Notes under the pieces: generated by a model
The model's input: the letters and a program-made list of their open reading frames with translations, nothing else
Told to the model about the DNA's origin: nothing
The model's database searches: none
In this document: positions 25,708 through 34,795 of the stretch, piece after piece
How positions within the stretch are numbered: position 1 is the stretch's first letter
Layout of the letters: each line of letters opens with the position of its first letter
Source of the DNA: Lysobacterales bacterium
GTDB lineage: Bacteria; Pseudomonadota; Gammaproteobacteria; Xanthomonadales; Rhodanobacteraceae
NCBI GenBank assembly: GCA_016721015.1
Contig: JADKJL010000001.1
Span: forward strand, 992,001 to 1,056,000
Length of the DNA: 64,000 nt
Direction of reading: 5' to 3'
Made by a program: the position numbers and the translations under genes

Positions 25708-27303
25708 ATGCAGCAAGCAATGACCTACGACTTCGTGATTGTCGGTGCCGGCTCGGCCGGCTGTGTCCTCGCTGACCGACTCAGCGCCAATCCAGCCAAT
25801 CGCGTACTGCTGCTTGAAGCGGGTGGCCGCGACTGGCATCCGTTCATCCACATGCCGGCGGGTATCGGCAAGCTCGCCGAAAATCCACGGCACAACTGGG
25901 ACTACAGCACCGAGCCGGAACCGAATCTGGAAGGACGCCGCCTGTGGTGGCCGCGCGGCAAGGTGCTCGGTGGCTCGAGTTCGATCAACGCGATGTGCTA
26001 CATCCGCGGGGTGCGTGGCGACTACGACAACTGGGCGCGCAAAACCGAAGATCCACGCTGGGGCTGGGACAATGTGCTCGGCTATTTCAAGCGCTCCGAG
26101 AACAACACGCGCGGCGCCGATGCCCTGCATGGCGGTGACGGCCCGCTCAGCGTCTCTGACCTCAAATACAGCAACCCGTTGTCGCAGGTTTTCCTCGATG
26201 CGACGGCGGCGGCGGGATATGCCGGCAATCACGATTTCAACGGTGCCGGACAGGAAGGATTCGGCTTCTACCAGGTCACCCAGAAAAACGGGGCGCGCTG
26301 CTCGACGGCGGCTTCGTTCCTGCGCGAGGCGCGCGGTCGATCGAACCTGGAAATCCGCACGCATGCGGAAGTCCAGCATGTGCTTTTCTCGGGCCCACGC
26401 GCGACCGGCGTTGACTACCGTCATCACGGCCACCTCAAGCGCGCCGAAGCAGGCGAGGTGATCCTCGCCGGCGGAGCCCTCAATTCGCCGCAATTGCTGA
26501 TGCTGTCGGGCATTGGCCCGGCCGATCATCTGCGCGAACACGGCGTCACGGTTCGCCACTCGATGGCGGGCGTCGGCAGCAACCTGCAGGATCACCTCGA
26601 CATTTGTTCGCTGACTCGATGTACCGAGGCGATCACCTACGACAAGGTCAACGATATTGCCGTCGCCCTTGAGTTCCTGTTCAAGCGCAGCGGTATCGGC
26701 ACCTCGAATATTGCCGAGAGCGGCGGCTTCCTGCGCTCACGTCACGCCGAGGACGAACGTTGCGATCTGCAATTCCATTTCGTGCCAGCCCTGCTCGACG
26801 ATCATGGTCGTCACCGCCTCGAAGGCCATGGCTACACGCTGCATGCCTGCATGCTGCATCCGAAGTCGCGCGGAACGCTGCGGCTGAAGTCGAGCGATCC
26901 ACGCCAGCCAGTCGCGATCCACGCCAATTACCTGAGCGACAACGCCGGTTACGATCTGAAGATGATGATCGAAGCCGCCCGCGTGTCACATGCGATCCTT
27001 GCACAGACCCCATTCGATCGCTATCGCGGTGCGGAGATTTTCCCGGCGGCCGACATCACCGACGACCGCGCCGCCGAAGCTTTCATCCGGCACAAGGCGG
27101 AAACCGTCTATCACCCGGTCGGCAGCTGCCGGATGGGTACGGATGAGGAGGCCGTCGTCGACAGCGAACTGCGCGTGCACGGAATCACGGGCCTGCGCGT
27201 CGTCGACGCCTCGGTGATGCCCGACCTGCCAACCGGCAACACGAATGCGCCAACGATCATGATCGCCGAGCGCGCTGCGGAGCTTATCCTCGGCAAGGCG
27301 TGA
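25708..27303 (+). CDS. GMC family FAD oxidoreductase (choline/alcohol dehydrogenase type)
   Basis: A flavoenzyme of 531 aa: the N-terminal FAD loop FVIVGAGSAGCVLADRL, the GMC signature WWPRGKVLGGSSSINAM, the second signature GALNSPQLLMLSGIG, and the C-terminal catalytic YHPVGSCRMG with NTNAPTIMIAERAAELI. Overall it resembles choline dehydrogenase (BetA) and the alcohol dehydrogenase AlkJ. No betB or betI lies nearby, so alcohol or polyol oxidation is more likely than osmoprotection. Length is normal. It stands alone in the window. Confidence 0.92.
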   Translation: MQQAMTYDFVIVGAGSAGCVLADRLSANPANRVLLLEAGGRDWHPFIHMPAGIGKLAENPRHNWDYSTEPEPNLEGRRLWWPRGKVLGGSSSINAMCYIRGVRGDYDNWARKTEDPRWGWDNVLGYFKRSENNTRGADALHGGDGPLSVSDLKYSNPLSQVFLDATAAAGYAGNHDFNGAGQEGFGFYQVTQKNGARCSTAASFLREARGRSNLEIRTHAEVQHVLFSGPRATGVDYRHHGHLKRAEAGEVILAGGALNSPQLLMLSGIGPADHLREHGVTVRHSMAGVGSNLQDHLDICSLTRCTEAITYDKVNDIAVALEFLFKRSGIGTSNIAESGGFLRSRHAEDERCDLQFHFVPALLDDHGRHRLEGHGYTLHACMLHPKSRGTLRLKSSDPRQPVAIHANYLSDNAGYDLKMMIEAARVSHAILAQTPFDRYRGAEIFPAADITDDRAAEAFIRHKAETVYHPVGSCRMGTDEEAVVDSELRVHGITGLRVVDASVMPDLPTGNTNAPTIMIAERAAELILGKA

Positions 27304-27376
27304 TCCCCGCTTCGCTTTTCCATCCTCATCACCAATGGAATCGCGTACACTTTGTGCGCGCAGGCATTGGGGCCGC

Positions 27377-28504
27377 ATGGGGATCTGCATGGAAGAAGAA
27401 CTTGTCGCGGTGCCAATGGTGCCGCCCGCACGTCCGCAGCCACCGGTTCTGTCCGTGCGAAGGCCGCCAAACCCGCCGATGCTCGAGCACCGCTTCGTTT
27501 TCGATGGCCGCGCCGGCGAATATTTCCGTATCTGGATCGTCAACCTGGCCTTGACCTTGCTCAGCCTCGGCATCTTCTCCGCCTGGGCCAAGGTGCGCAC
27601 CCAGCGCTACTTTTATGGCAGCACGCGATTGGCCGGCGTACCGTTCGAGTACACCGCCAAACCGCTGCCGATCCTCAAAGGCCGCATCATCGCGGTGACC
27701 CTCTTTTCCGCCTACGTCCTGGCTGGTCGATACAGTGTATTCATGCAACTGGGGCTGGCCCTGTTGATCGCCGTGCTGACGCCGTGGCTGATCGTGCGCG
27801 GCGCCGCGTTTCGTGCGCGCTACTCGTCCTGGCGTGGTCTCAACTTCCGCTTCATTCCGGATTACGCCGAAGCTTACATTCGCTTCCTCGTTCTCGGCCT
27901 GCCGCTGATTCTCAGCCTTGGCCTGCTCTATCCCTGGGTCAAGGGCAAGCAGAAAGCTTTCATCGTCGAAAATCATCGCTTCGGCGGAAGCTGGGTCAAG
28001 TTCCTGCTCCACGCCGGGCAATTTTATCCGCCCTACCTGATCGCCTGGGGCGTCTTGTCCGCCTGGATGTTTGTTTTCACCATGGTCATGGTCGGCGTGA
28101 TCATGGTCAGTGGTGCCGGGCAAAGCGGGGGCGCTCCAGCAGGCTGGCTCGTGATCGGCATGACCGTGGTCATGTATCTGGGTTATTTCGTCGTGCTTGC
28201 CTTCCTTGCCGCCGCTCTCGCCAACCTCGTCTACAACCATATCGACATTGACGGGCGCCGCTTGCGTTCGACACTCAAAGGCCAGAAGTTGCTCTGGATC
28301 TACGCCGGAAACACGGTCGCCATCCTGTGCAGTGGCGGGCTGTTGATACCGTGGGCCATGATCCGCCTCGCCCAGTACCGTGCCGATTGCCTGTGCCTGC
28401 TCGCCAGTGACGATTTCAATGGCATGGTGGCCGAGCGTTCGATTGGCGTCGATGCCACAGCCGCGGAGGTGGATGGTCTGTTCGACATCGACATCGGCCT
28501 GTGA
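27377..28504 (+). CDS. DUF898 (YjgN-like) multi-pass membrane protein
   Basis: A protein of about 375 aa. A short Pro-rich cytoplasmic start leads into the DUF898 block (HRFVFDGRAGEYFRIWIVN, then LALTLLSLGIFSAWAKVRTQ with RYFYGSTRLAG), repeated in form later (ENHRFGGSWVKFLLH, NTVAILCSGGLLIPWAMIRL). About seven membrane helices. Function unknown. GTGA coupling to an M48 protease gene is the usual arrangement for this family and suggests that both work on the same membrane substrate. The start could also be ATG 27389. Confidence 0.88.
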   Translation: MGICMEEELVAVPMVPPARPQPPVLSVRRPPNPPMLEHRFVFDGRAGEYFRIWIVNLALTLLSLGIFSAWAKVRTQRYFYGSTRLAGVPFEYTAKPLPILKGRIIAVTLFSAYVLAGRYSVFMQLGLALLIAVLTPWLIVRGAAFRARYSSWRGLNFRFIPDYAEAYIRFLVLGLPLILSLGLLYPWVKGKQKAFIVENHRFGGSWVKFLLHAGQFYPPYLIAWGVLSAWMFVFTMVMVGVIMVSGAGQSGGAPAGWLVIGMTVVMYLGYFVVLAFLAAALANLVYNHIDIDGRRLRSTLKGQKLLWIYAGNTVAILCSGGLLIPWAMIRLAQYRADCLCLLASDDFNGMVAERSIGVDATAAEVDGLFDIDIGL

Positions 28505-29715
28505 ACGCGTTCAAGGCCCATTACTTCGACGGCCAGACCAGTCGTCTGCACGAGGTCGAAGTGCAGCGCCTCGATGCGGCAACCATCCGTGTCGTTGGCG
28601 ACGGCATCGATCGCAGCGATCCGGCATCGAGCCTGCGTATTTCGCCCCGGCTCGCGCGCATCACGCGCACCATCGAGTTCAGTGACGGTGCGCGCGTTCT
28701 TGCCAACGACCACCCTTTGCTTGACTCGTGGTTTCCGCACGAGGATCGCCTGCAACGCATCACTGATCGACTCGAGCGTCATGCGCATGCGGTCGCCGCG
28801 TCGATCGTCATCTGCCTCGCCGTCGGCATCGCCACGTTTGCCTGGGGTGTACCCTGGATCGCCGACCGGATTGCCGACCAGATTCCCGCCGGCGTCGAGA
28901 CGCGACTTGGCAGTGAGGTGCTCGGTCAATTGGATCAGTACTTCGGTTTTGCGCCAAGCCAGGTCAACGCCAAGCGCCAGGATGCATTGTCGGCGCGTTT
29001 CAGCAAGCTGACCGCCGGCTTGCCGGACGCAGGCCATTATCGGCTCGCTTTCCGCGATGCCGAGACGGTCGGCCCGAATGCACTGGCCATTCCGGGTGGC
29101 ACCATTGTCATTACCGATCAGCTCACCGGCTTGTTCGACGATGACCGCGAATTCGACGCAGTCGTTGCCCATGAGATCGGCCATCAGCAGCATCGGCACG
29201 CATTGCGCCAGACCCTGCGCAGTTCGTTCGTCCTCGTCATCGCCGCGCTGTTCACCGGGGATGTCAGTTCGGCCAGTGCGATCGTCATCGGCGTGCCCAC
29301 CTTCCTTTTGCAAAGCCATTATTCCCGCGGTTTCGAAGAAGAGGCCGATGCTTTCGCCTTCAACACGCTGGCCGCGCACAACACCTCGCCGGCCTGGTTC
29401 GCGGCAGCCATGCGCAAGCTGGATGATTTCCACCACGGCGGCAAGAAGGCAGAGGGCGGGGTCGCCTATCTGTCCAGTCATCCAAGCAGCGCTGCACGAA
29501 TCGCCGCGGCCGAGGCCTCGGGCGAGGCCTTCATTAGCGCCCATCCCGACCAGATCCGCGAAACTCCGGGCTACGACGCTTGCGCAGAAGAGGGCGTCTG
29601 CCCGGACGAGGACGAGGATGACAGCGATTGCGATGACGAGAGCTGCCTCGATCCCGATGAAGTCGACGAAAACAGCGACGACGCGGAAATCCCGGATCCA
29701 GAAGCATCCCGCTGA
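28501..29715 (+). CDS. M48 family membrane protease with acidic Cys-containing C-terminal tail
   Basis: A protein of 404 aa. The first 95 residues are soluble, then come one membrane helix at about 98-118 (AASIVICLAVGIATFAWGVP) and the protease domain with zinc motif HEIGH near residue 224 and EEEADAFAF as third ligand. The last 45 residues are highly acidic with four Cys (CAEEGVC, SDCDDESCLDPDEVDENSDD), resembling calcium-binding thrombospondin type 3 repeats. If the protease faces the periplasm, which the single helix suggests, these Cys could form disulfides. Start GTG 28501 overlaps the DUF898 stop. Confidence 0.88.
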   Translation: MNAFKAHYFDGQTSRLHEVEVQRLDAATIRVVGDGIDRSDPASSLRISPRLARITRTIEFSDGARVLANDHPLLDSWFPHEDRLQRITDRLERHAHAVAASIVICLAVGIATFAWGVPWIADRIADQIPAGVETRLGSEVLGQLDQYFGFAPSQVNAKRQDALSARFSKLTAGLPDAGHYRLAFRDAETVGPNALAIPGGTIVITDQLTGLFDDDREFDAVVAHEIGHQQHRHALRQTLRSSFVLVIAALFTGDVSSASAIVIGVPTFLLQSHYSRGFEEEADAFAFNTLAAHNTSPAWFAAAMRKLDDFHHGGKKAEGGVAYLSSHPSSAARIAAAEASGEAFISAHPDQIRETPGYDACAEEGVCPDEDEDDSDCDDESCLDPDEVDENSDDAEIPDPEASR

Positions 29716-29851
29716 TCAGCCGGCGTCACATTCGAATTTCCGAGCGTGAATTTCGCCAGCAACTCATCGATCTCGTTTGCGACCGACCGCCACTCACCCT
29801 TGAGCAGGTTGGTGGCGTGGCGGCGGGTCAGTTGCGCGGTGTTGAACGGAC
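29716..29851. other. gap between convergent M48 and etfA genes
   Basis: About 135 bases with no recognised gene. A minus-strand frame is open here without a good start or known motif. Confidence 0.4.
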
Positions 29852-30793
29852 TCAGAGCGCCGCTTCGAGTTCCGGCACGATCTTGAACAGGTCGCCGACG
29901 AGGCCGTAATCGGCGACTTCGAAGATCGGTGCTTCGGCATCCTTGTTGATGGCGACGATCGTGCCGGCATCCTTGATGCCGGTGAGGTGCTGGATCGCGC
30001 CGCTGATGCCGACCGCCACATACAGTTCCGGGGCGATGATCTTGCCGGTCTGGCCGACCTGCAGGTCGCTCGGCACATAGCCGGCATCGACTGCGGCACG
30101 TGAGGCGCCGACGGCCGCGCCGATCTTGTCGGCGAGCTTGTAGATGATCTCGAAGTTTTCCGATGAACCGAGTGCGCGACCACCGAAATCACCTTGCTCG
30201 CGCCTTGCAGATCCGGGCGGTCGGTCTTGCCCTGGGCGAGATCGACGAAGCGCGTGTGCGTGGGCAGGCTGACCTCGGTGCTGGCTGCTTCGATCGGAGC
30301 CGTCGCCGACCCGTTCACGGCGGCAGGCCATGACGCCGTGCGGATCGTCGCGATGACCGTGCTTGATGCCGGCGCTTCGACGGTGATGATCGCATTGCCG
30401 GCATAGATCGGACGCTGGAACGTGTGTGCCCCTGCGACCGTCATGACATCGGAAATCTGGGCGACACCGAGCAGGGCGGCGACGCGCGGCATCAGGTCCT
30501 GCCGAAGGTGGTTGAAGGCGCGAATACATGGCTGTAGCCATTTGCGGCGACGGCGGCGACCTGCGGCGCGAGGATCGCGGCGAGCGCATGCGCGTTCTCG
30601 GCTCGGCTCAGGGTCAGGACTTGCTGACGCCATCAATCCGCGCGGCTTCGGTGGCAACACCCGCCGCATCGTCGGCAAGCACGAGCACATCGATCGATTC
30701 GGGTTTGGCCGCGTTCGCCGCGCTGACGCAACGTGCGGTGCTGGAATTGAGTTTGCCGTGCAGATGTTCGGCGATGATGAGGATCTTCGACAT
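29852..30793 (-). pseudogene. etfA: electron transfer flavoprotein alpha subunit, frame-disrupted
   Basis: The FAD-binding subunit of ETF, carrying electrons from acyl-CoA dehydrogenases to ETF-QO. Reading across three frames gives a full EtfA of about 314 aa: start MSKILIIAEHLHGKL (ATG 30793), middle PRVAALLGVAQISDVM, and FAD domain AAVDAGYVPSDLQVGQTGKI with GISGAIQHLTGIKDAGTIVA to the end. Frame changes fall near 30620, 30500 and 30182, each explained by one lost base. Because etfB upstream, ETF-QO and fadE are all present and EtfA is needed with them, sequence error is more likely than real inactivation. Operon with etfB. Confidence 0.85.
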
Positions 30794-30840
30794 CGGTGTT
30801 CCTTGCAGAATGCTGTGGAGGCGCGTGTGCGCCGGATCGA

Positions 30841-31587
30841 TCAGACCAGGCCCTTGGCCCTGAGTGCCGCCACGAGTTCGGCGACATCCTTGACCATGAC
30901 GCCCTTGCTGCGCTTGGCCGGCGGCTCGTATTTCGTGGTTTTCAGATGATCGCCCGAGTCGACGCCGAGATCGGCGAACGCGATTGTCTCCAGCGGCTTG
31001 GACTTGGCCTTCATGATGTCGGGCAGCTTGATGAATCGCGGCTCGTTGAGGCGCAGGTCGGTGGTGATCACGGCGGGCAAATCGATTTCAATCGTCTCGA
31101 GACCGGCGTCGACTTCACGGGTGACCCGGGCGACCTTGTCGTTGATCTCGATCTTCGAGGCGAACGTGGCCTGCGGGCGATCCCACAGCGCGGCGAGCAT
31201 CTGGCCGGTCTGGTTGCAGTCGTCGTCGATGGCCTGTTTGCCGAGGATGACGATACCCGGATCTTCCTTCTCGATCAGCCTGAGCATGGCGCGCGCAGCG
31301 CTCAGCGGCTGGATTGCGTCCTCGGTGACGACATGGATGGCGCGGTTGGCACCCATGGCCAGACCGTTGCGGATATGCGCCTGTGCATTGGCCGGGCCGA
31401 TGGTGACCACGACGACTTCGCTGGCGATGCCTTTCTCGCGCAGGCGCAGGGCTTCTTCGAGGGCAATGTCATCGAATGGGTTGGCGGACAGCTTGACGCC
31501 ATCGGTGACCACACCGGAGCCATCCGGTTTGACCTGGATGCGCACGTTGTAGTCGACGACGCGCTTGTAACCGACGAGGATCTTCAT
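30841..31587 (-). CDS. etfB: electron transfer flavoprotein beta subunit
   Basis: The AMP-binding subunit of ETF, 248 aa and intact. MKILVGYKRVVDYNVRIQVK at the start, NPFDDIALEEALRLRE, and DDDCNQTGQMLAALWDRPQA are all EtfB blocks, and the signature EIDLPAVITTDLRLNEPR lies near residues 183-200. ATG 31587 matches the family N-terminus; the longer open frame to 31668 is unlikely. It is followed by etfA with a gap of 47 bases, the usual order etfB-etfA. Confidence 0.96.
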   Translation of the reverse strand: MKILVGYKRVVDYNVRIQVKPDGSGVVTDGVKLSANPFDDIALEEALRLREKGIASEVVVVTIGPANAQAHIRNGLAMGANRAIHVVTEDAIQPLSAARAMLRLIEKEDPGIVILGKQAIDDDCNQTGQMLAALWDRPQATFASKIEINDKVARVTREVDAGLETIEIDLPAVITTDLRLNEPRFIKLPDIMKAKSKPLETIAFADLGVDSGDHLKTTKYEPPAKRSKGVMVKDVAELVAALRAKGLV

Positions 31588-31731
31588 CGTTGCGGAATTC
31601 CTGAACAGGGAAACAGAGCCCGCGCATTGTAACGTAGGCGGTCGACCGTCAATGAAACAGTGCGGCATTCCGCCCGCGCAACGGGTTGCGCGAGAAAGCG
31701 TCGCTGCGCGCTGCGCATTGTTGCAGGCGGC

Positions 31732-31766
31732 TTATCCACAGCCGGCGTGGACAGGGCTGTGGACAA
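31732..31766. promoter_or_regulatory. inverted pair of DnaA-box-like nonamers
   Basis: TTATCCACA at 31732-31740 is a perfect E. coli-type DnaA box; TGTGGACAA at 31758-31766 is the reverse complement of TTGTCCACA, also within the consensus TTWTNCACA. The two face each other in a near-palindrome. It lies in the 257-base gap between the 5' end of etfB and the 3' end of the ATP-grasp gene, where I see nothing else. Confidence 0.5.
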
Positions 31767-31844
31767 GATCTGTATGGAGATGCGCTGACCCGCATGGTTG
31801 CTGGGGCGCGCCTCGGTTTGCTCATTTCCTGCCCAGAACCCCGA

Positions 31845-32752
31845 TCATCCCCGCATCGAATAAGCCGCGCTCCGGGCGAGCAGGACCGTGGCGAATCGCG
31901 CAGCCGAACCGGGTGCGTGCCGGAAGAACAGGAGGGCTCGGCTAGTTCCAGCTCAAGCAACAACCGCGTTCCATCGTCGGCACGGACAAGGTCGACGCGC
32001 GCATAGGCCGGTGTATCGGCAAACGGCAGGGCAGCGATCACGGTCGCGGCGAGTTCGCGTTCATCCGCGTCGGGCTGGCGCGCATCGATCTGTTCGGGTG
32101 CATACAGTTCGGCGGTCGGACCCTCGTCCCTGCGCAGCAAAGGTCCTTTGCGGATGGCATGGCTGTAGCGTCCATCGAAATGGATCAGCGCGGTTTCACC
32201 GGCTTCGTCGACACGATCGAGATAGGGCTGCAGCAGTACGCTGCGACCGCCTTTGAGCAGACGCTCGACATGCGCCGTGATCGCCGCGAGGTTGTGGCGC
32301 GCATGCCGCTGGGTGTCGCGTGAGCCGGCGCCGATCGCCGGTTTGACGACCAGCTCGGCACAGTCGCGGTGTTCATCGAGGAACGACTGCAATTCGGCCA
32401 CGATATCGGATTCCGGTTCGACGAACCGACTGGGCACGATGGCGATGCCGGCCCGTTCCAGCTCTGCCAGATAGTGCTTGTCGGTATTCCAGCGCACGAT
32501 CGTGAAGGGGTTGAGCAGGTGGGTCAGATGGCTGATGTGCTCGGCCCAGACAAGAAATTCGACGTAGCGCTCGGTGTAGTCCCAGCACGAGCGCAGCACG
32601 GTCAGGTCGAAGCGCGACCAGTCGACAATCGGATCATCCCAATCGACGATCGAGACCTGCGCGCCGGCCTGCTGCAGCGCTGATTCAAGCGGAGCCAGAT
32701 CCTCGTCGGTCGCGCGCGCGGCCTGGACGGTGACGAGGGCGATGTGCGGCAT
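31845..32752 (-). pseudogene. ATP-grasp domain protein, one frameshift near its end
   Basis: A reconstructed protein of about 303 aa: MPHIALVTVQAARATDEDLA, WDYTERYVEFLVWAEHISHL, NPFTIVRWNTDKHYLAELER, then the ATP-grasp core LVVKPAIGAGSRDTQRH, VLLQPYLDRVDEAGETALIHF and YARVDLVRADDGTRLLLELE with the metal ligands. One lost C near 31930 shifts the last 25 codons; after correction the gene ends in RFATVLLARSAAYSMRG. The family ligates carboxylates to amines or thiols, and related proteins are often annotated as glutathione-synthetase-like. The substrate is unknown. Divergent from the aminotransferase gene. Confidence 0.85.
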
Positions 32753-32888
32753 GTCGGTGATTCCGGAAAGGGTTCGCCATCCTGCCCGTGCGCCGCGCAA
32801 TGCTCAAGCGGTCGCATTTGTGGCCAGGCGCACTCGATGGACGATTCTTGCGTATCCTCGGCAGCGGCCCCTGCGCAGGAATCCGCAC

Positions 32889-33826
32889 ATGACCCACGGC
32901 AGCCACGATTACGTTGAAGACCCTCGCAATCGCGACATCCTGATCTACGTCAACGGCGCGATGAAGCGGCGCGAGGAAGCGACCGTGTCGGTATTCGACT
33001 CCGGTTTCATCCTCGGCGATGGCGTCTGGGAAGGCTTGCGTATCGTTGCTGGCCATCCGGCATTTCTCGATACGCATCTGGATCGACTCTACGAGGGGGC
33101 CAAGGCGATCGCCATGGACATCGGTCTCGATCGCGAGGCGATGACCGCCGCGATTCATGCGACCTTGACGCGAACGACATGCACGACGGCGTGCATGTGC
33201 GCCTGATGGTCACACGCGGGCTCAAGCGTACGCCGTATCAGGATCCGCGTGTGGTTGTTGGTCCAGCCACGATCGTGATCATTCCCGAATACAAGAATCC
33301 GCTGCCGGAAACCGCCGAGAAGGGTCTCAAGCTGTTCACCGTGCATGTGCGCCGTGGCTATCCCGATGTGCAGGATCAGAAACTCAACAGCCACAGCACA
33401 CTCAACTGCATCACCGCCTGCATCCAGGCCTGCACCGCGGGTGCCGATGAGGGCCTGATGCTCGATCCGCACGGCTTTGTCGCCACCTGCAACTCGACCC
33501 ATTTCTTCATCGCACGCAAGGGCGAGGTGTGGACCTCGACCGGGCAGTATTGCCTCGGCGGGATCACCCGCGCGAACGTGCTGAGCGTGTGTCGCGAAGC
33601 CGGCATCCCGGCGATCGAGAAATCCTTCAGCCTGACTGATGTCTACGGCGCCGATGAAGCCTTTGTCACCGGCACGTTTGCCGGCGTCGTGCCGGTGCGC
33701 GAAATCGATGGCCGCATCATCGGCGATGGCAAACGAGGCCCGCTCGTTGAGCGCATCCAGTCGCTGTACAAGGAGCTCGTCAATCGCGACATCGCCGCCC
33801 GCAAGGCGCGGACGCTATCGGCATGA
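32889..33826 (+). pseudogene. class IV aminotransferase (BCAT/D-amino acid type), one frameshift
   Basis: A PLP enzyme of about 312 aa after correcting one lost G near 33170. The N-terminal part has DILIYVNGAMKRREEATVSV then FDSGFILGDGVWEGLRI, and the C-terminal part RGYPDVQDQKLNSHSTLNCI with the expected active-site Lys in the QKLNS region, and FVATCNSTHFFIARKGEVW. This matches the branched-chain/D-amino acid aminotransferase fold, but substrate specificity cannot be read from the sequence. Start ATG 32889. The stop overlaps the following sulfotransferase-like gene by ATGA. Confidence 0.88.
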
Positions 33827-34566
33827 GCGGTACCTGCGAGCCGTTGCGCATCGCCATGTGGTCGGGGCCACGCAATCTTTCCACGGCGATGATGCGCGCC
33901 TGGGAAAACCGTGGCGATTGTTTCGTCAGCGACGAACCGTTCTACGCGCACTACCTGGCGGAAACCGGGCTCGATCATCCGGCCCGCGACGAGGTGATCG
34001 CCGATGGCGAGTCGGATTGGCGCAAGGTTGCGGCAGCGATGGTGGGGGAGATCCCGCAGGGTCAGCCGATCTGGTACCAGAAGCACATGTGCCATCACAT
34101 GCTGGCGCACATCGATCACGACTGGATGGGCGGGCTGGCGCACGCCTTCCTGATCCGCGACCCGGTCGAAGTGGTCGCCTCGTATCTGCGTTCGCGCTCA
34201 AGCGTGACCGTGGACGACATTGGTCTGCCGCAGGAAGTGAGACTGTTCGACGAGGTATGCGATCGCTTCGGCACAGCCCCGCCGGTGATCGATGCCGATG
34301 AGTTCCTGCTCGATCCCGAGGCGCATCTGCGTGCGCTGTGCACGCGCTTTGGCATCCCTTTCCGCACCGGCATGCTGCACTGGCCGGCAGGCCCACGCGA
34401 CAGCGACGGAATCTGGGCGCCGCACTGGTATGCGGCGGTCTGGAATTCGACCGGCTTCGAGCCACCGCATGCGCGCGACATCGCGCTTGATGGTGAAGCC
34501 GCTCGCGTTGCCGAAACGTGTCGACCCCTCTACGAAAAACTTCTCAAGCATCGATTCCAGGTCTGA
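33823..34566 (+). CDS. sulfotransferase-like P-loop protein
   Basis: A protein of 247 aa. SGPRNLSTAMMRAWENRGD at residues 14-32 is the phosphate-binding loop of PAPS-type sulfotransferases, and FLIRDPVEVVASYLRSRS at about 109-126 is the second PAPS contact. The family is widespread and the acceptor is unknown. It is coupled by an ATGA overlap to the class IV aminotransferase, an arrangement suggesting both act on the same amino acid-derived compound; that is inference. No signal peptide. Confidence 0.85.
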   Translation: MSGTCEPLRIAMWSGPRNLSTAMMRAWENRGDCFVSDEPFYAHYLAETGLDHPARDEVIADGESDWRKVAAAMVGEIPQGQPIWYQKHMCHHMLAHIDHDWMGGLAHAFLIRDPVEVVASYLRSRSSVTVDDIGLPQEVRLFDEVCDRFGTAPPVIDADEFLLDPEAHLRALCTRFGIPFRTGMLHWPAGPRDSDGIWAPHWYAAVWNSTGFEPPHARDIALDGEAARVAETCRPLYEKLLKHRFQV

Positions 34567-34653
34567 CACGGTCGGGATTCCCTGGTCGCTCCCCAGAGGT
34601 TGCTTTCGCTCGACTAGCTTTCGGGCATCTTGCCCATTCGTTGATTCTGGCCC

Positions 34654-34694
34654 TGTGACGTGGATCGCCGCCGAAGCCATTGCTTTCGGCATGA
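34654..34694 (+). promoter_or_regulatory. FNR/Dnr-type promoter-like sequence with no gene behind it
   Basis: TGTGACGTGGATC at 34654 and GCATGA 35 bases later copy the arrangement found upstream of the truncated hemoglobin gene (37855-37896). The core TGAC-N4-ATC fits an FNR-family half-site pair. It lies in a 229-base gap between convergent genes with no clear plus-strand gene downstream. Confidence 0.3.
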
Positions 34695-34795
34695 CGCCGG
34701 TCACGATGTCGCCTGTCGCCTATCGCCAAACCGAGATCGAGAATCTCCCCATCTCGACAACGCCTGTCCATTCGGTCAGCCCGGTGAGCCCGGTG

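Noticed and set aside
24802..26595. 597-codon antisense frame across the MOSC and GMC genes
   Set aside because: Spans two unrelated sense genes and has no recognisable domain.
29571..29851. Minus-strand frame reading LSPFNTAQLTRRHATNLLKG and beyond, between the M48 gene and etfA
   Set aside because: Looks partly protein-like but has no start codon or ribosome binding site, no recognised family, and runs into the acidic tail of the M48 gene.
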